A stretch of 64,000 nucleotides of DNA from Ureibacillus xyleni (GCF_900217795.1 NZ_OBMQ01000013.1:51490-115489), one strand, 5' to 3'; positions 44,712 to 53,046 are shown, numbered from the stretch's first letter. Made by a program: numbers and translations. The notes: generated from the letters alone by a model not told the origin.

Positions 44712-44843
44712 TTAGCACGCTTGCATTCTTTTCTGCCAACGTTTTTCAGTAGTCTTGAATATTTTTTCATCTTCTCTACGATCAATTGCAACAATTTCAA
44801 TCACTTCAATCTCACAATATCTAATTATTAATAAACCATAGGA
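44712..44843 (-). pseudogene. Small C-terminal fragment, possibly of a RelE/ParE-like toxin
   Basis: A 43-codon minus-strand frame with no start, reading GLLIIRYCEIEVIEIVAIDRRED... and ending KRWQKRMQAC. The hydrophobic strand followed by a basic Asp/Arg-rich turn resembles the C-terminal strand region of RelE/ParE-type toxins, but it is too short to be sure. A stop lies directly upstream. Confidence 0.3.
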
Positions 44844-44900
44844 CTACCAAAGAATAGATTTGAAGTCCGTATAATTCTATAAAATAAGGAAAAATAAGAA

Positions 44901-44937
44901 AGAATAGAAAAGTTTAATATAGGATTGAATAGAATGC
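44901..44937 (+). repeat. AGAATAGAAAA direct repeat, copy 3
   Basis: AGAATAGAAAAGTTTAATAT followed by AGGATTGAATAGAATGC. The first 16 bases are identical to those of copy 2 at 43271. Confidence 0.6.
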
Positions 44938-44955
44938 AGCCTAAAAAATAATAAA

Positions 44956-44999
44956 GTGCCACACGGAACAATGATCTAAATCCTTGTAGCACGTTTTTT
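44956..44999 (+). terminator. Intrinsic terminator downstream of the repeat
   Basis: GTGCcACA pairs with TGTaGCAC and is followed by T6. A related hairpin (CGTGCTA...TAGCACG) lies at about 44679-44719. The transcript it ends is unclear. The stretch 44672-45091 otherwise holds the small toxin-like fragment and repeat copy 3. Confidence 0.6.
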
Positions 45000-45091
45000 C
45001 TTTATTTAATTATTCTATTCTTCTCTTACAGGGTTTTCAGGAAATCTTGAAACCTTTCCATTCTGATAGGACCAATTTAATTATGGTAATA

Positions 45092-46003
45092 CTAACGCCA
45101 CTGTTTCGACTGACTATTCCATTGTTTAAAAAATTCATTTTCATTTGCATTGATCTCATAAATAGGGATTAGCAACGTATTCAAACGTAACATGACACTT
45201 TCAAACGAAATGCTTTTTTCAATTCCTAGCCGTTTTAAAAACGCCTGCCATTGTTGGTTTCGCTCTGTATCTGTATAAAAATCTTTAGTAAAAACAGGGT
45301 GATGCTTTTCAAAACTCGTTCCTCTTCTTGTAAATGTTTCAAAAATTGCTTCTTGCAACACGCGCCCATCAAAGTTACGCGTTTCGGACAAAATATAAAT
45401 ATCATAGAAATCTTTCATCCTACTATTCACTGTTGAAAGGCTAACCATGGCTTCAAATTTCTCTGCAATCACCGATTCAATCGAATACGCCAAAATTTTT
45501 GGATTTTTCATATCTAATAAAATGGGAAATTCAATCTCCGCTGGTTTTGGCACAATAATATCTCCAAAGCCTATATCCAATTGAAGCTGTTTGCGTGAGC
45601 GTCCTAAGCTAACAGGTATTTTAATTCGGACTCCCTCATAATCAGCATCTTCTTTAATACGTGTTGCGGTAATGTCGTCTATATCAAATACTAAACCGTC
45701 TTCTGGCACTTCAATTGAACAAATATCAATAAACGCTTTTTGAATATTTTCGATTTCATTCGAAATATAGTTCGCTAAAAAATCAATATCTAAGGTAGGA
45801 CGGGCAGAAAACTTAGTTAAGGAAAATAAAAACAATCCGCCTTTTAAAAGGAATTTACTTTTGTAATCTGAAATCGATAGACGGTAGAGTAAGCGTTCTT
45901 GACAGTAAAGCAGGAAAATTGAATCGTAATTCTTTTTATTTTGGATGGCTACATTTTTTAGCCTTGCCGCAATTGAAGCTGGTACATTTCTTTGGTTTGT
46001 CAT
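45092..46003 (-). CDS. abiEii: AbiEii-family nucleotidyltransferase toxin
   Basis: A 303-residue protein of the DUF1814/AbiEii family. The nucleotidyltransferase motifs are visible: KFLLKGGLFLF, then the catalytic Asp pair in PTLDIDFLA; IAEKFEAMV and SRMKDFYDIY are the further conserved motifs. The family forms the toxin of type IV AbiE systems, which give abortive phage defence and plasmid stability by modifying tRNA. Its ATG overlaps the stop of the antitoxin gene (TAATG), indicating coupled translation. Confidence 0.92.
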   Translation of the reverse strand: MTNQRNVPASIAARLKNVAIQNKKNYDSIFLLYCQERLLYRLSISDYKSKFLLKGGLFLFSLTKFSARPTLDIDFLANYISNEIENIQKAFIDICSIEVPEDGLVFDIDDITATRIKEDADYEGVRIKIPVSLGRSRKQLQLDIGFGDIIVPKPAEIEFPILLDMKNPKILAYSIESVIAEKFEAMVSLSTVNSRMKDFYDIYILSETRNFDGRVLQEAIFETFTRRGTSFEKHHPVFTKDFYTDTERNQQWQAFLKRLGIEKSISFESVMLRLNTLLIPIYEINANENEFFKQWNSQSKQWR

Positions 46004-46608
46004 TATACTAATACCTCAATATACTGTTTCACTAGTTTTTGTACCTTAAGTTTTTCTGCACATTGCATAAGCTTGTTAATATTACGGTCCGAACGTGCCA
46101 TGTAATTTTTGATGCACTCAAGCATAATATCATTTCCGATTTTTTTTCGGTAACGGACCAAATCACAAATGGTTTTCTCCATGTTATACACATTCACCTT
46201 TGAATTATTTATTATCACTTCATCTACTCCTTCTTCATAAAAGGATGCCTTGAAGTAGTAGATGGTAATTGGAGGGTAATCTGGCAAAACAGGCTTCATC
46301 TGATTGCGTTCTATGGCTACATGATACGTATAGGGGTTAATCGTTGATAGTTCATGAAACGATGCTGCTGATAGTAAGCAAATTACCCCTTTTGGAACAA
46401 TCGACATAACCTCTACTAATTCATCTACTATTGGAATCTCTTCTCCTAAATAACGATAAATCCCTCTTTTTATGCGTTCAATCAAACCAGATTCCTCAAA
46501 TTGCTTTATATAATATTGTGAAATCCCCGCCTGCTTAAGTGTCTTTGTATGGGTTATACCATTTTCTTGTTCGAATATTTCATATAGTCGGGCACGAACT
46601 GGCTGCAA
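46003..46608 (-). CDS. abiEi: AbiEi-family antitoxin and autorepressor
   Basis: About 201 residues with an N-terminal winged helix (THTKTLKQAGISQYYIKQFEESGLIERIKRGIYRY) followed by the AbiEi C-terminal domain that counters AbiEii. AbiEi proteins repress their own operon by binding inverted repeats upstream; a perfect 12-bp inverted repeat lies at 46628-46664. I chose TTG 46608 (GAGGTG, 6-bp spacing); a GTG at 46617 is an alternative with a poorly spaced site. Confidence 0.9.
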   Translation of the reverse strand: MQPVRARLYEIFEQENGITHTKTLKQAGISQYYIKQFEESGLIERIKRGIYRYLGEEIPIVDELVEVMSIVPKGVICLLSAASFHELSTINPYTYHVAIERNQMKPVLPDYPPITIYYFKASFYEEGVDEVIINNSKVNVYNMEKTICDLVRYRKKIGNDIMLECIKNYMARSDRNINKLMQCAEKLKVQKLVKQYIEVLV

Positions 46609-46627
46609 ACATCTCACCTCACTTAAT

Positions 46628-46664
46628 AAAACATCCGCATATTTTTAAAATGTGCGGATGTTTT
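46628..46664. promoter_or_regulatory. Inverted repeat upstream of abiEi
   Basis: AAAACATCCGCA (46628-46639) and TGCGGATGTTTT (46653-46664) are exact complements with a 13-nt spacer. It may be the AbiEi operator; a terminator for another transcript is the alternative. Confidence 0.6.
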
Positions 46665-46879
46665 GTTGAATCATATATTTATTATAACCATTTATTAGAA
46701 ATATTTTCAGCAAAAAGCCTAAAAATAAAAGACACGGTTGATTAATACTTCACACCAGCATTTAACGTATATAAAAAGGAGTGATCATTTTCTACCTAGG
46801 TTGCTCTACAATCGCGCCCTATAATGGCATAACTAAGATGCTTAATTAGCCTGCATAGTTCTATAAAAACAGAAAAAAC

Positions 46880-47704
46880 TTAAACCTGAAGAGCTTTTTC
46901 TAATGATTTTTTCATGGCTTCAACAAAGCTCTGACGTGTCTCTTCAGATAATTCTAATAAGGAAAGGTAGGGATTTAAATCTTCTAATTCGACTAATAAA
47001 AGCTCCCCTTGTTCGCTTCGACAAGCATCAACTCGTTGAATCCCCCAGTCAAGATTATTCCAGTCGATGAAACTTTCAGCAAAAGCTAGATCTTCTTCCG
47101 TAGGTACATACTCTTTCAATTCCCATCTTTTATCTTTATCAGGTGCATAAAGAGCATACTGAAATTCTTTGTCGATAAAATAAAATGAGACTTCATATTC
47201 AAAATTGATAAATGGTTGTACCAATGTATTTTTCGATTCTGAATCAACTTTTTCACTCAATTCATCTTTTGTAACAAATTCCATCCCGATAGAATCTGCT
47301 CCATCTTTCGGCTTTACGATATATGTGTCTACATTAGGGAGTTTATTTAGGGAATCAAGGGTATCAATCGTTGGAATAACAGGGAAATGAGCATTTGTTA
47401 GTTCAATTAAATATTCTTTTCCGTTCATATCAGCCTTTCCATTAAACGAATTATATGTGTTTAAATGTTTAGAAACAATTCGGTTACGGAATGCTTCATA
47501 TTTGTCTTTAAAATTTGCCACTGGACCTGCATTTCGGAAAACAATTAAATCAGAATTATCTTCGAATGCTTCAATATCTTCAGGATGACAAATGACCAAA
47601 TTAAAGGCTTCTCTAAGTTTAGAAGTTAGAAATAAATCCTCTTCATAATAGTTTCTTCCTTTTGCTTCATAATATAAATCTGTTACAAATAGTAGCGTCT
47701 TCAT
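46880..47704 (-). CDS. ATP-grasp family protein behind a T-box leader
   Basis: A 274-residue protein with an ATP-grasp-like layout: N-terminal pre-ATP domain (MKTLLFVTDLYYEAKG), lysine in DTYIVKPKDGADSIGMEFV, and the acidic metal-binding end LLLVELEDLNPYLSLLEL. ATP-grasp enzymes join carboxylates to amines, often amino acids, via acyl phosphates. The complete T-box riboswitch in front means expression rises when a specific tRNA is uncharged, so the enzyme probably uses or makes that amino acid or a dipeptide. The product is unknown. Confidence 0.82.
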   Translation of the reverse strand: MKTLLFVTDLYYEAKGRNYYEEDLFLTSKLREAFNLVICHPEDIEAFEDNSDLIVFRNAGPVANFKDKYEAFRNRIVSKHLNTYNSFNGKADMNGKEYLIELTNAHFPVIPTIDTLDSLNKLPNVDTYIVKPKDGADSIGMEFVTKDELSEKVDSESKNTLVQPFINFEYEVSFYFIDKEFQYALYAPDKDKRWELKEYVPTEEDLAFAESFIDWNNLDWGIQRVDACRSEQGELLLVELEDLNPYLSLLELSEETRQSFVEAMKKSLEKALQV

Positions 47705-47755
47705 TACGCCTTCACCTGCTTTTCTTAAATTTTTATTGTAAAAACATCTTAAAAA

Positions 47756-48028
47756 ACAAAAAATCCCGTCTCAGTAAGAGACGAGATTGAAACTCGCGAT
47801 ACCACTCTTGTTTAATAAAATGTCTAAATAACACTTTACTCCCCTTTACAAACGTACAATCATACGTTGTCCCTTGTAACGTAGGAATCCGATAAAGCTT
47901 ACTAAACATTCAGCTTTACTCCTCAGAGATGATTTTCGGTTATTATCTGGACACTGGTTTTCAGCAAAACACCAGCTCTCTTTGGAACAGAAACAATAAC
48001 GTACTCTTTCTCTTCATAGAATTTAAAT
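47756..48028 (-). promoter_or_regulatory. T-box riboswitch leader
   Basis: On the minus strand: stem I with AGAGAGCTGGTG and AAAACCAGT; the T-box sequence AAGAGTGGTATCGCG (47795-47809 region), which pairs with the tRNA acceptor end; and a terminator stem ATCTCGTCTC/GAGACGGGAT followed by T6 (47756-47788). All parts of a transcriptional T-box are present. The specifier is not certain: GAAAATCATCTC in the expected loop suggests AUC (Ile). Confidence 0.9.
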
Positions 48029-48228
48029 TAAATTAAATTAATTAGCAATATTATATATTATTCAGAAAATAAAGCAAATGGTTATTAAAGGGAGTTTATT
48101 GAATATCTTTATATATTATTTTCTTCAACACTTTAATATCCGAGTCCATTTAAAAGTGTTGCTCCATTAAATGGCCCGATTGAATAAAGCCCTTATGTAT
48201 ATAACTGGTCTTTAGTTAATATAAAAAA

Positions 48229-48253
48229 GAGCAGCTAGATTCTACAGCTGCTC
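48229..48253 (-). terminator. Strong isolated hairpin with T run
   Basis: GAGCAGCT pairs with AGCTGCTC, and the minus strand continues TTTTTT. No minus-strand gene lies directly upstream, so it may end a short RNA starting near 48310, where a TATAAT is visible. Apart from this and the T-box leader, 47705-48439 holds nothing recognisable. Confidence 0.55.
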
Positions 48254-48397
48254 CGATTGTTATTCTTCTTGTGCTCTTTACAAAGGATAACAAAGTACAT
48301 TTATCATTATATCACTCTGCGACATAATTTGGGATTAATCAATTTATAAGTAATAATTTTCCCTTTTTATATAAATATAAAATTAGATAAAAAGAAA

Positions 48398-48424
48398 AAC
48401 CCCTTAGAATTTATCTAAGAGGTT
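48398..48424 (-). terminator. Terminator of the 12-gene plasmid operon
   Basis: AACCcCTTAGA pairs with TCTAAGaGGTT, followed on the minus strand by TTTTTCTTTTT. Confidence 0.75.
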
Positions 48425-48439
48425 CCTCTAGATTTGATT

Positions 48440-48655
48440 TTAAATTAACGCTATCTGATCTTCAAGTAGTGCTCCTAAGTTTGAACCATTATCCCAATGT
48501 ACATGCACTGTGCCAATATCATCAACATGAGAAACTGTTCCTTGCAAGCCTTTTGGTAATGGCGTAAATGAATCTTGAATTGTTGTAATAATAATGACTC
48601 GCTCACCTTTTTGAAAAATACGCTTGCGAGCTGTAATTTCTTTATGTTTTTCCAT
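48440..48655 (-). CDS. DUF4314-like small protein
   Basis: A 71-residue protein with the pattern GERVIIITTIQDSFTPLPKGLQGTVSHVDDIGTVHVHWDNGSNLG, an SH3-like small beta barrel described as DUF4314 and common on plasmids and integrative elements. The function is unknown. ATG 48655 follows AAAGG. It is the last gene of the leftward operon. Confidence 0.75.
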   Translation of the reverse strand: MEKHKEITARKRIFQKGERVIIITTIQDSFTPLPKGLQGTVSHVDDIGTVHVHWDNGSNLGALLEDQIALI

Positions 48656-48678
48656 CTACTTAATCCTTTCAAAGCTCT

Positions 48679-49185
48679 TTATACCGGATAAAACTCCGTA
48701 AAATATATAGTACAATCTATATCGTTATATATATCCATTGCATAGCGTAATTCAGATTTCTCCCAACCATGCTCCTTCATTAAGACACGAACCATCTCTT
48801 TCCAATCATCGAACCAATAGCATGAATTTTCATCATAAAATGCTTCATCACTATGTTCTAACAGGCGAGATGTATCCCTTGTAAATATGGCTTCCTCGTC
48901 TACTTCATGCCTGAACGCATCTCGTAAACTTTGAATGATTTTACTAAATTCTTTTCGCACAAATCGTGCTTGCCCTAAAGCTGTTTTTCGTAATACCTTC
49001 CCTTCCACACTAGTGGTAAAATAAAGGTCATTATTCCAATCATAGATACGCAGAAATGCCTTATCACGTAAGGGTTCTATAGAAAATGTGTAGAGATATA
49101 AACTGTGATCCACTTCTGATTGGAATTCTTGCATAGCGTAAATATCGAAATCTGATGTGGTTTTCATTGCTTGTGGAGTATTCAT
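48679..49185 (-). CDS. Hypothetical plasmid protein, 168 residues
   Basis: A soluble acidic protein rich in Asp, Tyr and Trp (DWNNDLYF, YDENSCYWFDDW). No membrane helix and no family recognised. It lies between the DUF4314-like and DpnD/PcfM-like genes in the plasmid operon, where many establishment or anti-restriction proteins are found; acidic DNA mimicry is only a speculation. Confidence 0.65.
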   Translation of the reverse strand: MNTPQAMKTTSDFDIYAMQEFQSEVDHSLYLYTFSIEPLRDKAFLRIYDWNNDLYFTTSVEGKVLRKTALGQARFVRKEFSKIIQSLRDAFRHEVDEEAIFTRDTSRLLEHSDEAFYDENSCYWFDDWKEMVRVLMKEHGWEKSELRYAMDIYNDIDCTIYFTEFYPV

Positions 49186-49239
49186 TTTTCTCTCCTCATT
49201 ACTATCTTTCTGATAATGTTTTTATTAATCTCGAATCTC

Positions 49240-49392
49240 TTAGTCTGCTTTAAAAAAATCATGGAAATCTAGTTCAACCTCACAGTTTTCATAACTGGCT
49301 TTCACCATTGCAATCGCTTCTTCCTCAGAATGCGCTTGGACAGTACGAATAGCCATTAATGTTTCTGTTATAACGACTTCAAATGTTTTCAT
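49240..49392 (-). CDS. DpnD/PcfM-family small protein
   Basis: A 50-residue protein starting MKTFEVVITETLMAIRTVQAHSEEEA and ending DFHDFF, which matches the DpnD/PcfM family of small acidic plasmid proteins. The function is unknown. The start at ATG 49392 lies inside the end of the upstream gene (overlap of 14 bp), so translation is coupled. Confidence 0.75.
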   Translation of the reverse strand: MKTFEVVITETLMAIRTVQAHSEEEAIAMVKASYENCEVELDFHDFFKAD

Positions 49393-49840
49393 AAGCTTGC
49401 TCTTTCTTCTTTTTTGTAACATCCGTTACTCGTTGGATCAGTGAAATATCTCCATTGGCAATACGATAAATGAAGTAGAAGTATTGTTTTATATCTTGAA
49501 TTGTCGCTGTCGATTGGCATAATTCATTTACGATTTGTTTTGCTTGCGTAAGACTTGCTGCTTGGCAATAGATACGACCAAATTCAAATCCTTCACGAGC
49601 TTCGATTATTTTTAAATTCCTCTCACATGAAACAGAAAAGTCCAATAGTTTTTCATAGGTCATAATTGAAACAAAATAATAGACATCAACTTTTACAATA
49701 TCAATTGTTGTTACATTGACCTTACCTTCTTCTGTACAGCTACACTTGGCATAGTTACGTTGCACTAACTGGCAATTAGCTGAGGCAATTTGTTCCTGAA
49801 TTGCTACATCTAAAATTGTTTTAAGTCCTGTTATTCGCAT
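49379..49840 (-). CDS. Hypothetical plasmid protein, 153 residues
   Basis: A soluble protein with Cys in the N-terminal third (ANCQLVQ, AKCSCTEE). No family recognised. It overlaps the genes on both sides by 10-14 bp, which confirms expression as part of the operon. Confidence 0.65.
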   Translation of the reverse strand: MRITGLKTILDVAIQEQIASANCQLVQRNYAKCSCTEEGKVNVTTIDIVKVDVYYFVSIMTYEKLLDFSVSCERNLKIIEAREGFEFGRIYCQAASLTQAKQIVNELCQSTATIQDIKQYFYFIYRIANGDISLIQRVTDVTKKKKEQAYENI

Positions 49841-50172
49841 GGTTGTTCTCCAATCGGCGAAAATTCTTCATCCATATCTACAAAATCGCATGAATACACA
49901 AAGAGTTTTCCCTGTTGATCCTGTAAGACAAATACATAATCATGCTCGAAAACATATGCTTCAGCTGGTGTATCACAGCCAGATTTCACTAATTCTTCTG
50001 CTGTTGTATTCCCTAGCTGATATGCTAAATTTTCAAGTTCAAAATGTGTCATTTCTGAAGATAACCAGATTAATAGCTCCATTGCGGATGAGAAGATTAC
50101 AAACTCCCCCATATAGACTTTGTATTGACGTTTTGCTAACTCACGAATATTCGTTTTTAATAAGTGACTCAT
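49831..50172 (-). CDS. Hypothetical plasmid protein, 113 residues
   Basis: A soluble acidic protein (ends DFVDMDEEFSPIGEQPCE). ATG 50172 follows AGAGGAG at 8-bp spacing. No family recognised. A hairpin with a T tail (50201-50230) separates it from the gene upstream. Confidence 0.65.
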   Translation of the reverse strand: MSHLLKTNIRELAKRQYKVYMGEFVIFSSAMELLIWLSSEMTHFELENLAYQLGNTTAEELVKSGCDTPAEAYVFEHDYVFVLQDQQGKLFVYSCDFVDMDEEFSPIGEQPCE

Positions 50173-50200
50173 TATCACGACTCCTCTATCTAAAGTAAAA

Positions 50201-50230
50201 AGAGCCTTGTAGCAGTGCTACAAAAGCTCT
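50201..50230 (-). terminator. Internal hairpin of the plasmid operon
   Basis: AGAGCcTTGTAGC pairs with GCTACAAaaGCTCT, followed on the minus strand by TTTTTAC. It probably reduces expression of the distal genes. Confidence 0.65.
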
Positions 50231-50239
50231 TCAATGGTT

Positions 50240-50656
50240 TTAACGAACTTGGCCAATGATTTCGACATCTAAATCTTTTAATATCACATAATCAAAAGGC
50301 GTTAACGGAATGGTCTTCAGGCCATGATTTTCACAAAAGTAATTGCGACCAAATGCAAATCGACCTGCAATTTGCACCTTTGTACCTTGTAATTCAAGCT
50401 CATATACGAGATTGCCTGACTTTAACAGCCCCTCATCATCTACAATTACACATAAATCATCAGTTAAATCGATAATGTCAATCGTATCTGCTTGGATTAG
50501 TTCAGCAAAAACCTTATATAAAGGCATACCTTTAGCCACCTTATTCATGGCACTTTCTTCGGGTAAAACCTCTACATGCACCATATTTAACTGTGGCACA
50601 TAGGACATGGCTACAAAACTTGTTTCTTTCGCTAATATTGTGTTTACTTTCGTCAT
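50240..50656 (-). CDS. Hypothetical plasmid protein, DUF3846-like
   Basis: A 138-residue soluble protein. The segment LTDDLCVIVDDEGLLKSGNLVYELELQGTKVQIAGRFAFGR resembles DUF3846, a short domain of plasmids and phages that often lies near SSB and recombination genes. The family call is tentative. The gene lies 17 bp downstream of the next small gene. Confidence 0.6.
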   Translation of the reverse strand: MTKVNTILAKETSFVAMSYVPQLNMVHVEVLPEESAMNKVAKGMPLYKVFAELIQADTIDIIDLTDDLCVIVDDEGLLKSGNLVYELELQGTKVQIAGRFAFGRNYFCENHGLKTIPLTPFDYVILKDLDVEIIGQVR

Positions 50657-50673
50657 CTGTCTTCTCCTTGATG

Positions 50674-51024
50674 TTAAATTTTTGTGCTACGGAAGCTTTT
50701 TGTCGCTTTCTTACTTGCAATGCGAGTTAATGTATCTTCAGGCCATGCAAGTTTTTTTAATGACGTTGCTGAAACGGTCATCATTTCAAATGGATTCAAT
50801 CCCTCTAGCGCGACCCATTGCATGAATTCCTTCATGTGATCAGGCTCAATTTTCCATGACACTGATTCTTTATAGCCCCATTCCACACCACCTGCTTGTA
50901 CGACACCATATACGTCGACAAATGACTTTAAGCTGTCTTTCATTAGTTTGATTGTTGCTTCAAGTTGAGCAATTTCATTTGCTACTTGTTGCGCTTGTTC
51001 TAGATTTTCAATAGTCATCTTCAT
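50674..51024 (-). CDS. Hypothetical protein with N-terminal coiled coil
   Basis: A 116-residue protein starting MKMTIENLEQAQQVANEIAQLEATIKLMKD, a coiled-coil segment, with a basic C-terminus (RIASKKATKSFRSTKI). It is reminiscent of small phage proteins found beside nucleases, but no family is certain. The start overlaps the stop of the PD-(D/E)XK nuclease gene (TAATG), so the two are coupled. Confidence 0.65.
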   Translation of the reverse strand: MKMTIENLEQAQQVANEIAQLEATIKLMKDSLKSFVDVYGVVQAGGVEWGYKESVSWKIEPDHMKEFMQWVALEGLNPFEMMTVSATSLKKLAWPEDTLTRIASKKATKSFRSTKI

Positions 51025-51743
51025 TACTCGCTTTCTAAAAATGTTTTTATAATAGGGTTCGATTGACTTCGATAACATGCTATGGCAAACGGACAATGTG
51101 AACATTTGGAGGAACGGACTGAGGGAAAAAGCCCACACCAATTACCTCCTGACTGTACTTGTTGTAGTTTTATCAGAATTTCTTGTGCTAGCTGCAACGC
51201 CCATTGTCTTGCTAATTCCATTGTAGAACGGTCATAAACAAAAGCACTTTCTTTACGAAACCGAAGAAAATATAACCGACCCTTTACTTGTTCATAGCCA
51301 TAAAGCTGATGAATTGCCCAAGAGTACAATCCGATTTGAGCAGTATCATTCACGCTATATATTTTGCGATTCGACTTCCAATCAGTAATTTCAGGGCCGT
51401 TTTGTAAATCGATATAACCCTGTAAAAAGAGTGTTCCTTCCTCATTTAACGCAAGTTTAAAATATTGCTCGGTATTCCCCTGCACATTGGCTGGTAGGTT
51501 ATTCAAAAGGAATTTCAAATCATTAAACGGCACTGTCTGATTAAAATTAATTGCTGCCATCCCTTGAATAAGTGCCGAATCAAAGGAATCGCCTACAATT
51601 TTACGTTCGATTGCTTTATGAATTGCTCGACCTAGCCATAACGGAACGCCTTCTTTTTCTTCCAATGCTAAAATATATCGATAATAGAAACGCCTCGGAC
51701 AGTCATCATAAAGTGACAACCGACTGAATGAAAAAGTATCCAC
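51024..51743 (-). CDS. PD-(D/E)XK nuclease (RecB/Cas4-like) with Fe-S cysteines
   Basis: A 239-residue nuclease. It has the N-terminal Cys in LSLYDDCPRRFYYRY, the motif LQGYIDLQNGPEITDWKSNRK with catalytic Asp...Asp-x-Lys, QIGLYSWAIHQL, and the C-terminal CSHCPFAIAC. Together the four Cys match the 4Fe-4S cluster of AddB/Cas4-type nucleases. It probably trims DNA ends for the ERF annealing protein of the same operon. GTG 51743 follows GAGAGGTGA; a GTG three codons earlier is less likely. Confidence 0.85.
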   Translation of the reverse strand: MDTFSFSRLSLYDDCPRRFYYRYILALEEKEGVPLWLGRAIHKAIERKIVGDSFDSALIQGMAAINFNQTVPFNDLKFLLNNLPANVQGNTEQYFKLALNEEGTLFLQGYIDLQNGPEITDWKSNRKIYSVNDTAQIGLYSWAIHQLYGYEQVKGRLYFLRFRKESAFVYDRSTMELARQWALQLAQEILIKLQQVQSGGNWCGLFPSVRSSKCSHCPFAIACYRSQSNPIIKTFLESE

Positions 51744-51767
51744 CTTTCTCACCTCTCTTAATGCAAA

Positions 51768-51805
51768 AGAAGCACAACATAGCTTAAGGCTAGCTGTACT
51801 TCTCA
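51768..51805 (-). terminator. Hairpin between ssb and the nuclease gene
   Basis: AGAAGcACAaCaTAGC can pair with GCTAgctGTaCTTCT. No clear T run follows, so partial attenuation or RNA processing is more likely than full termination. Confidence 0.45.
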
Positions 51806-51820
51806 GTGATTTTTATTCAA

Positions 51821-52327
51821 CTAAAACGGCAAGTTCTGATCCACTGCATACTGCACATTAGCAGATGATTGAGCCATTGGACCTTGCTGTTGTTGATACC
51901 CTTGTTGCATAGGAGCATGTTGTTGGTAAACTCCTTGCTGATTTTGCTGAACAGATTGCTGATGCCCCTGCTGTACTTTCACCGACTGCTGCCCATTTTG
52001 AACGTTGGCATTTTTAGGATCTAAAAACTCTATCTCATTGACAACAATATCAGTCGTAAATACTTTTTGACCTTGTTGATTTTGATATGACCCTGTTTGA
52101 ATGCGTCCTTGAATACCAATTTTCGAGCCCTTTGTCGTAAAGTTTGCTAAGTTTTCTGCTGTTTTTGACCATGCTACACAACGGATAAAATCAGCTTCTC
52201 GTTCTCCCTGAGTATTTACAAATGGACGATTTACAGCAATCGTAAATGTTGCTTTTGGCTTTCCATCTGGTAAATAGCTCAGTTCCACTTCCTTTACTAA
52301 GCGACCTGTTAAAATTGAATGATTCAT
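51821..52327 (-). CDS. ssb: Single-stranded DNA-binding protein
   Basis: A 168-residue SSB: OB fold (MNHSILTGRLVKEVELSYLPDGKPKATFTIAVNRPF, ADFIRCVAW, GSKIGIQGRIQTGSY), a Gln-rich linker and a C-terminal acidic tip replaced by YAVDQNLPF. The usual DDDIPF peptide is thus reduced to one Asp, which may weaken contacts with host repair proteins. Plasmid SSBs protect single-stranded DNA after conjugative entry. Confidence 0.95.
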   Translation of the reverse strand: MNHSILTGRLVKEVELSYLPDGKPKATFTIAVNRPFVNTQGEREADFIRCVAWSKTAENLANFTTKGSKIGIQGRIQTGSYQNQQGQKVFTTDIVVNEIEFLDPKNANVQNGQQSVKVQQGHQQSVQQNQQGVYQQHAPMQQGYQQQQGPMAQSSANVQYAVDQNLPF

Positions 52328-52353
52328 TTCTCTTTCCTACTTTCTATATGATT

Positions 52354-53046
52354 TTAAAGTTCTTCTTTCTGTAAATACGTTAATGATTCCACTGGATGAC
52401 GAATCTGCAAAATTTCACAGACTAATTCTTCTGAAGACCATCGATCCTCTGCACATTCATGCCCTTCTGATGAAAAATACCGTAAAACCTTCTCCATTAA
52501 GGGAAAGCCAATGTCGTTTTCTATCTTTGAAACAAGCTGATAACCCATCGTGATTTCACCTTTTAGCATGTATAGCCAAACCATTTGATAGGCTCTCTTT
52601 ACTTGTTCATTTATATAATCCTGCCATTCAGACCAAACTTTCTCTCGAAACGCTAAATATTCATCATAATCGAAATGTCGATTCGCCACCCAATTAATAC
52701 GTCCGTAGCCTAAAAGCTGTAACTGATGCGTTGAAAGCTTTTCTGCAGGATGTTTTTGATAAGAAGAATGACTTTTCTCTCGACGAATACGTTCTAAAAT
52801 GTCGCTCTCTGATTCCCCTGATAACAAGGAAATGAACCGGATCACGCCACCTCTTTCCTTGCACCACCAACATTGAAAAAGGTTTTTGCTTTCATTTAAT
52901 GACAGGTAATGCCGGCGACTACGCTTGTTTTGACCGTTGTTACAAAATGGACATTTGCATAAAATCTCTCTTTTTCCTAATGTACGTGAATCAATTTCCA
53001 CGTTATAACTCTGAGCTATTTCAACAATATTTGGGAGAATACTCAT
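52354..53046 (-). CDS. CHC2-type zinc-finger protein (primase-like)
   Basis: A 230-residue protein with an N-terminal CHC2/DnaG-type zinc site: CKCPFCNNGQNKRSRRHYLSL...FQCWWCKERGGVIRFISLLSG. The rest (about 70-230) lacks the TOPRIM domain of real primases, so it may recognise DNA or act with another primase rather than synthesise primers. ATG 53046 directly abuts the stop of the upstream gene. Confidence 0.8.
   Translation of the reverse strand: MSILPNIVEIAQSYNVEIDSRTLGKREILCKCPFCNNGQNKRSRRHYLSLNESKNLFQCWWCKERGGVIRFISLLSGESESDILERIRREKSHSSYQKHPAEKLSTHQLQLLGYGRINWVANRHFDYDEYLAFREKVWSEWQDYINEQVKRAYQMVWLYMLKGEITMGYQLVSKIENDIGFPLMEKVLRYFSSEGHECAEDRWSSEELVCEILQIRHPVESLTYLQKEEL

Noticed and set aside
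46780..46860. AAAAAGGAGTG followed by a 23-codon GTG frame
   Set aside because: The ribosome site abuts the GTG with no spacer and there is no conservation argument.
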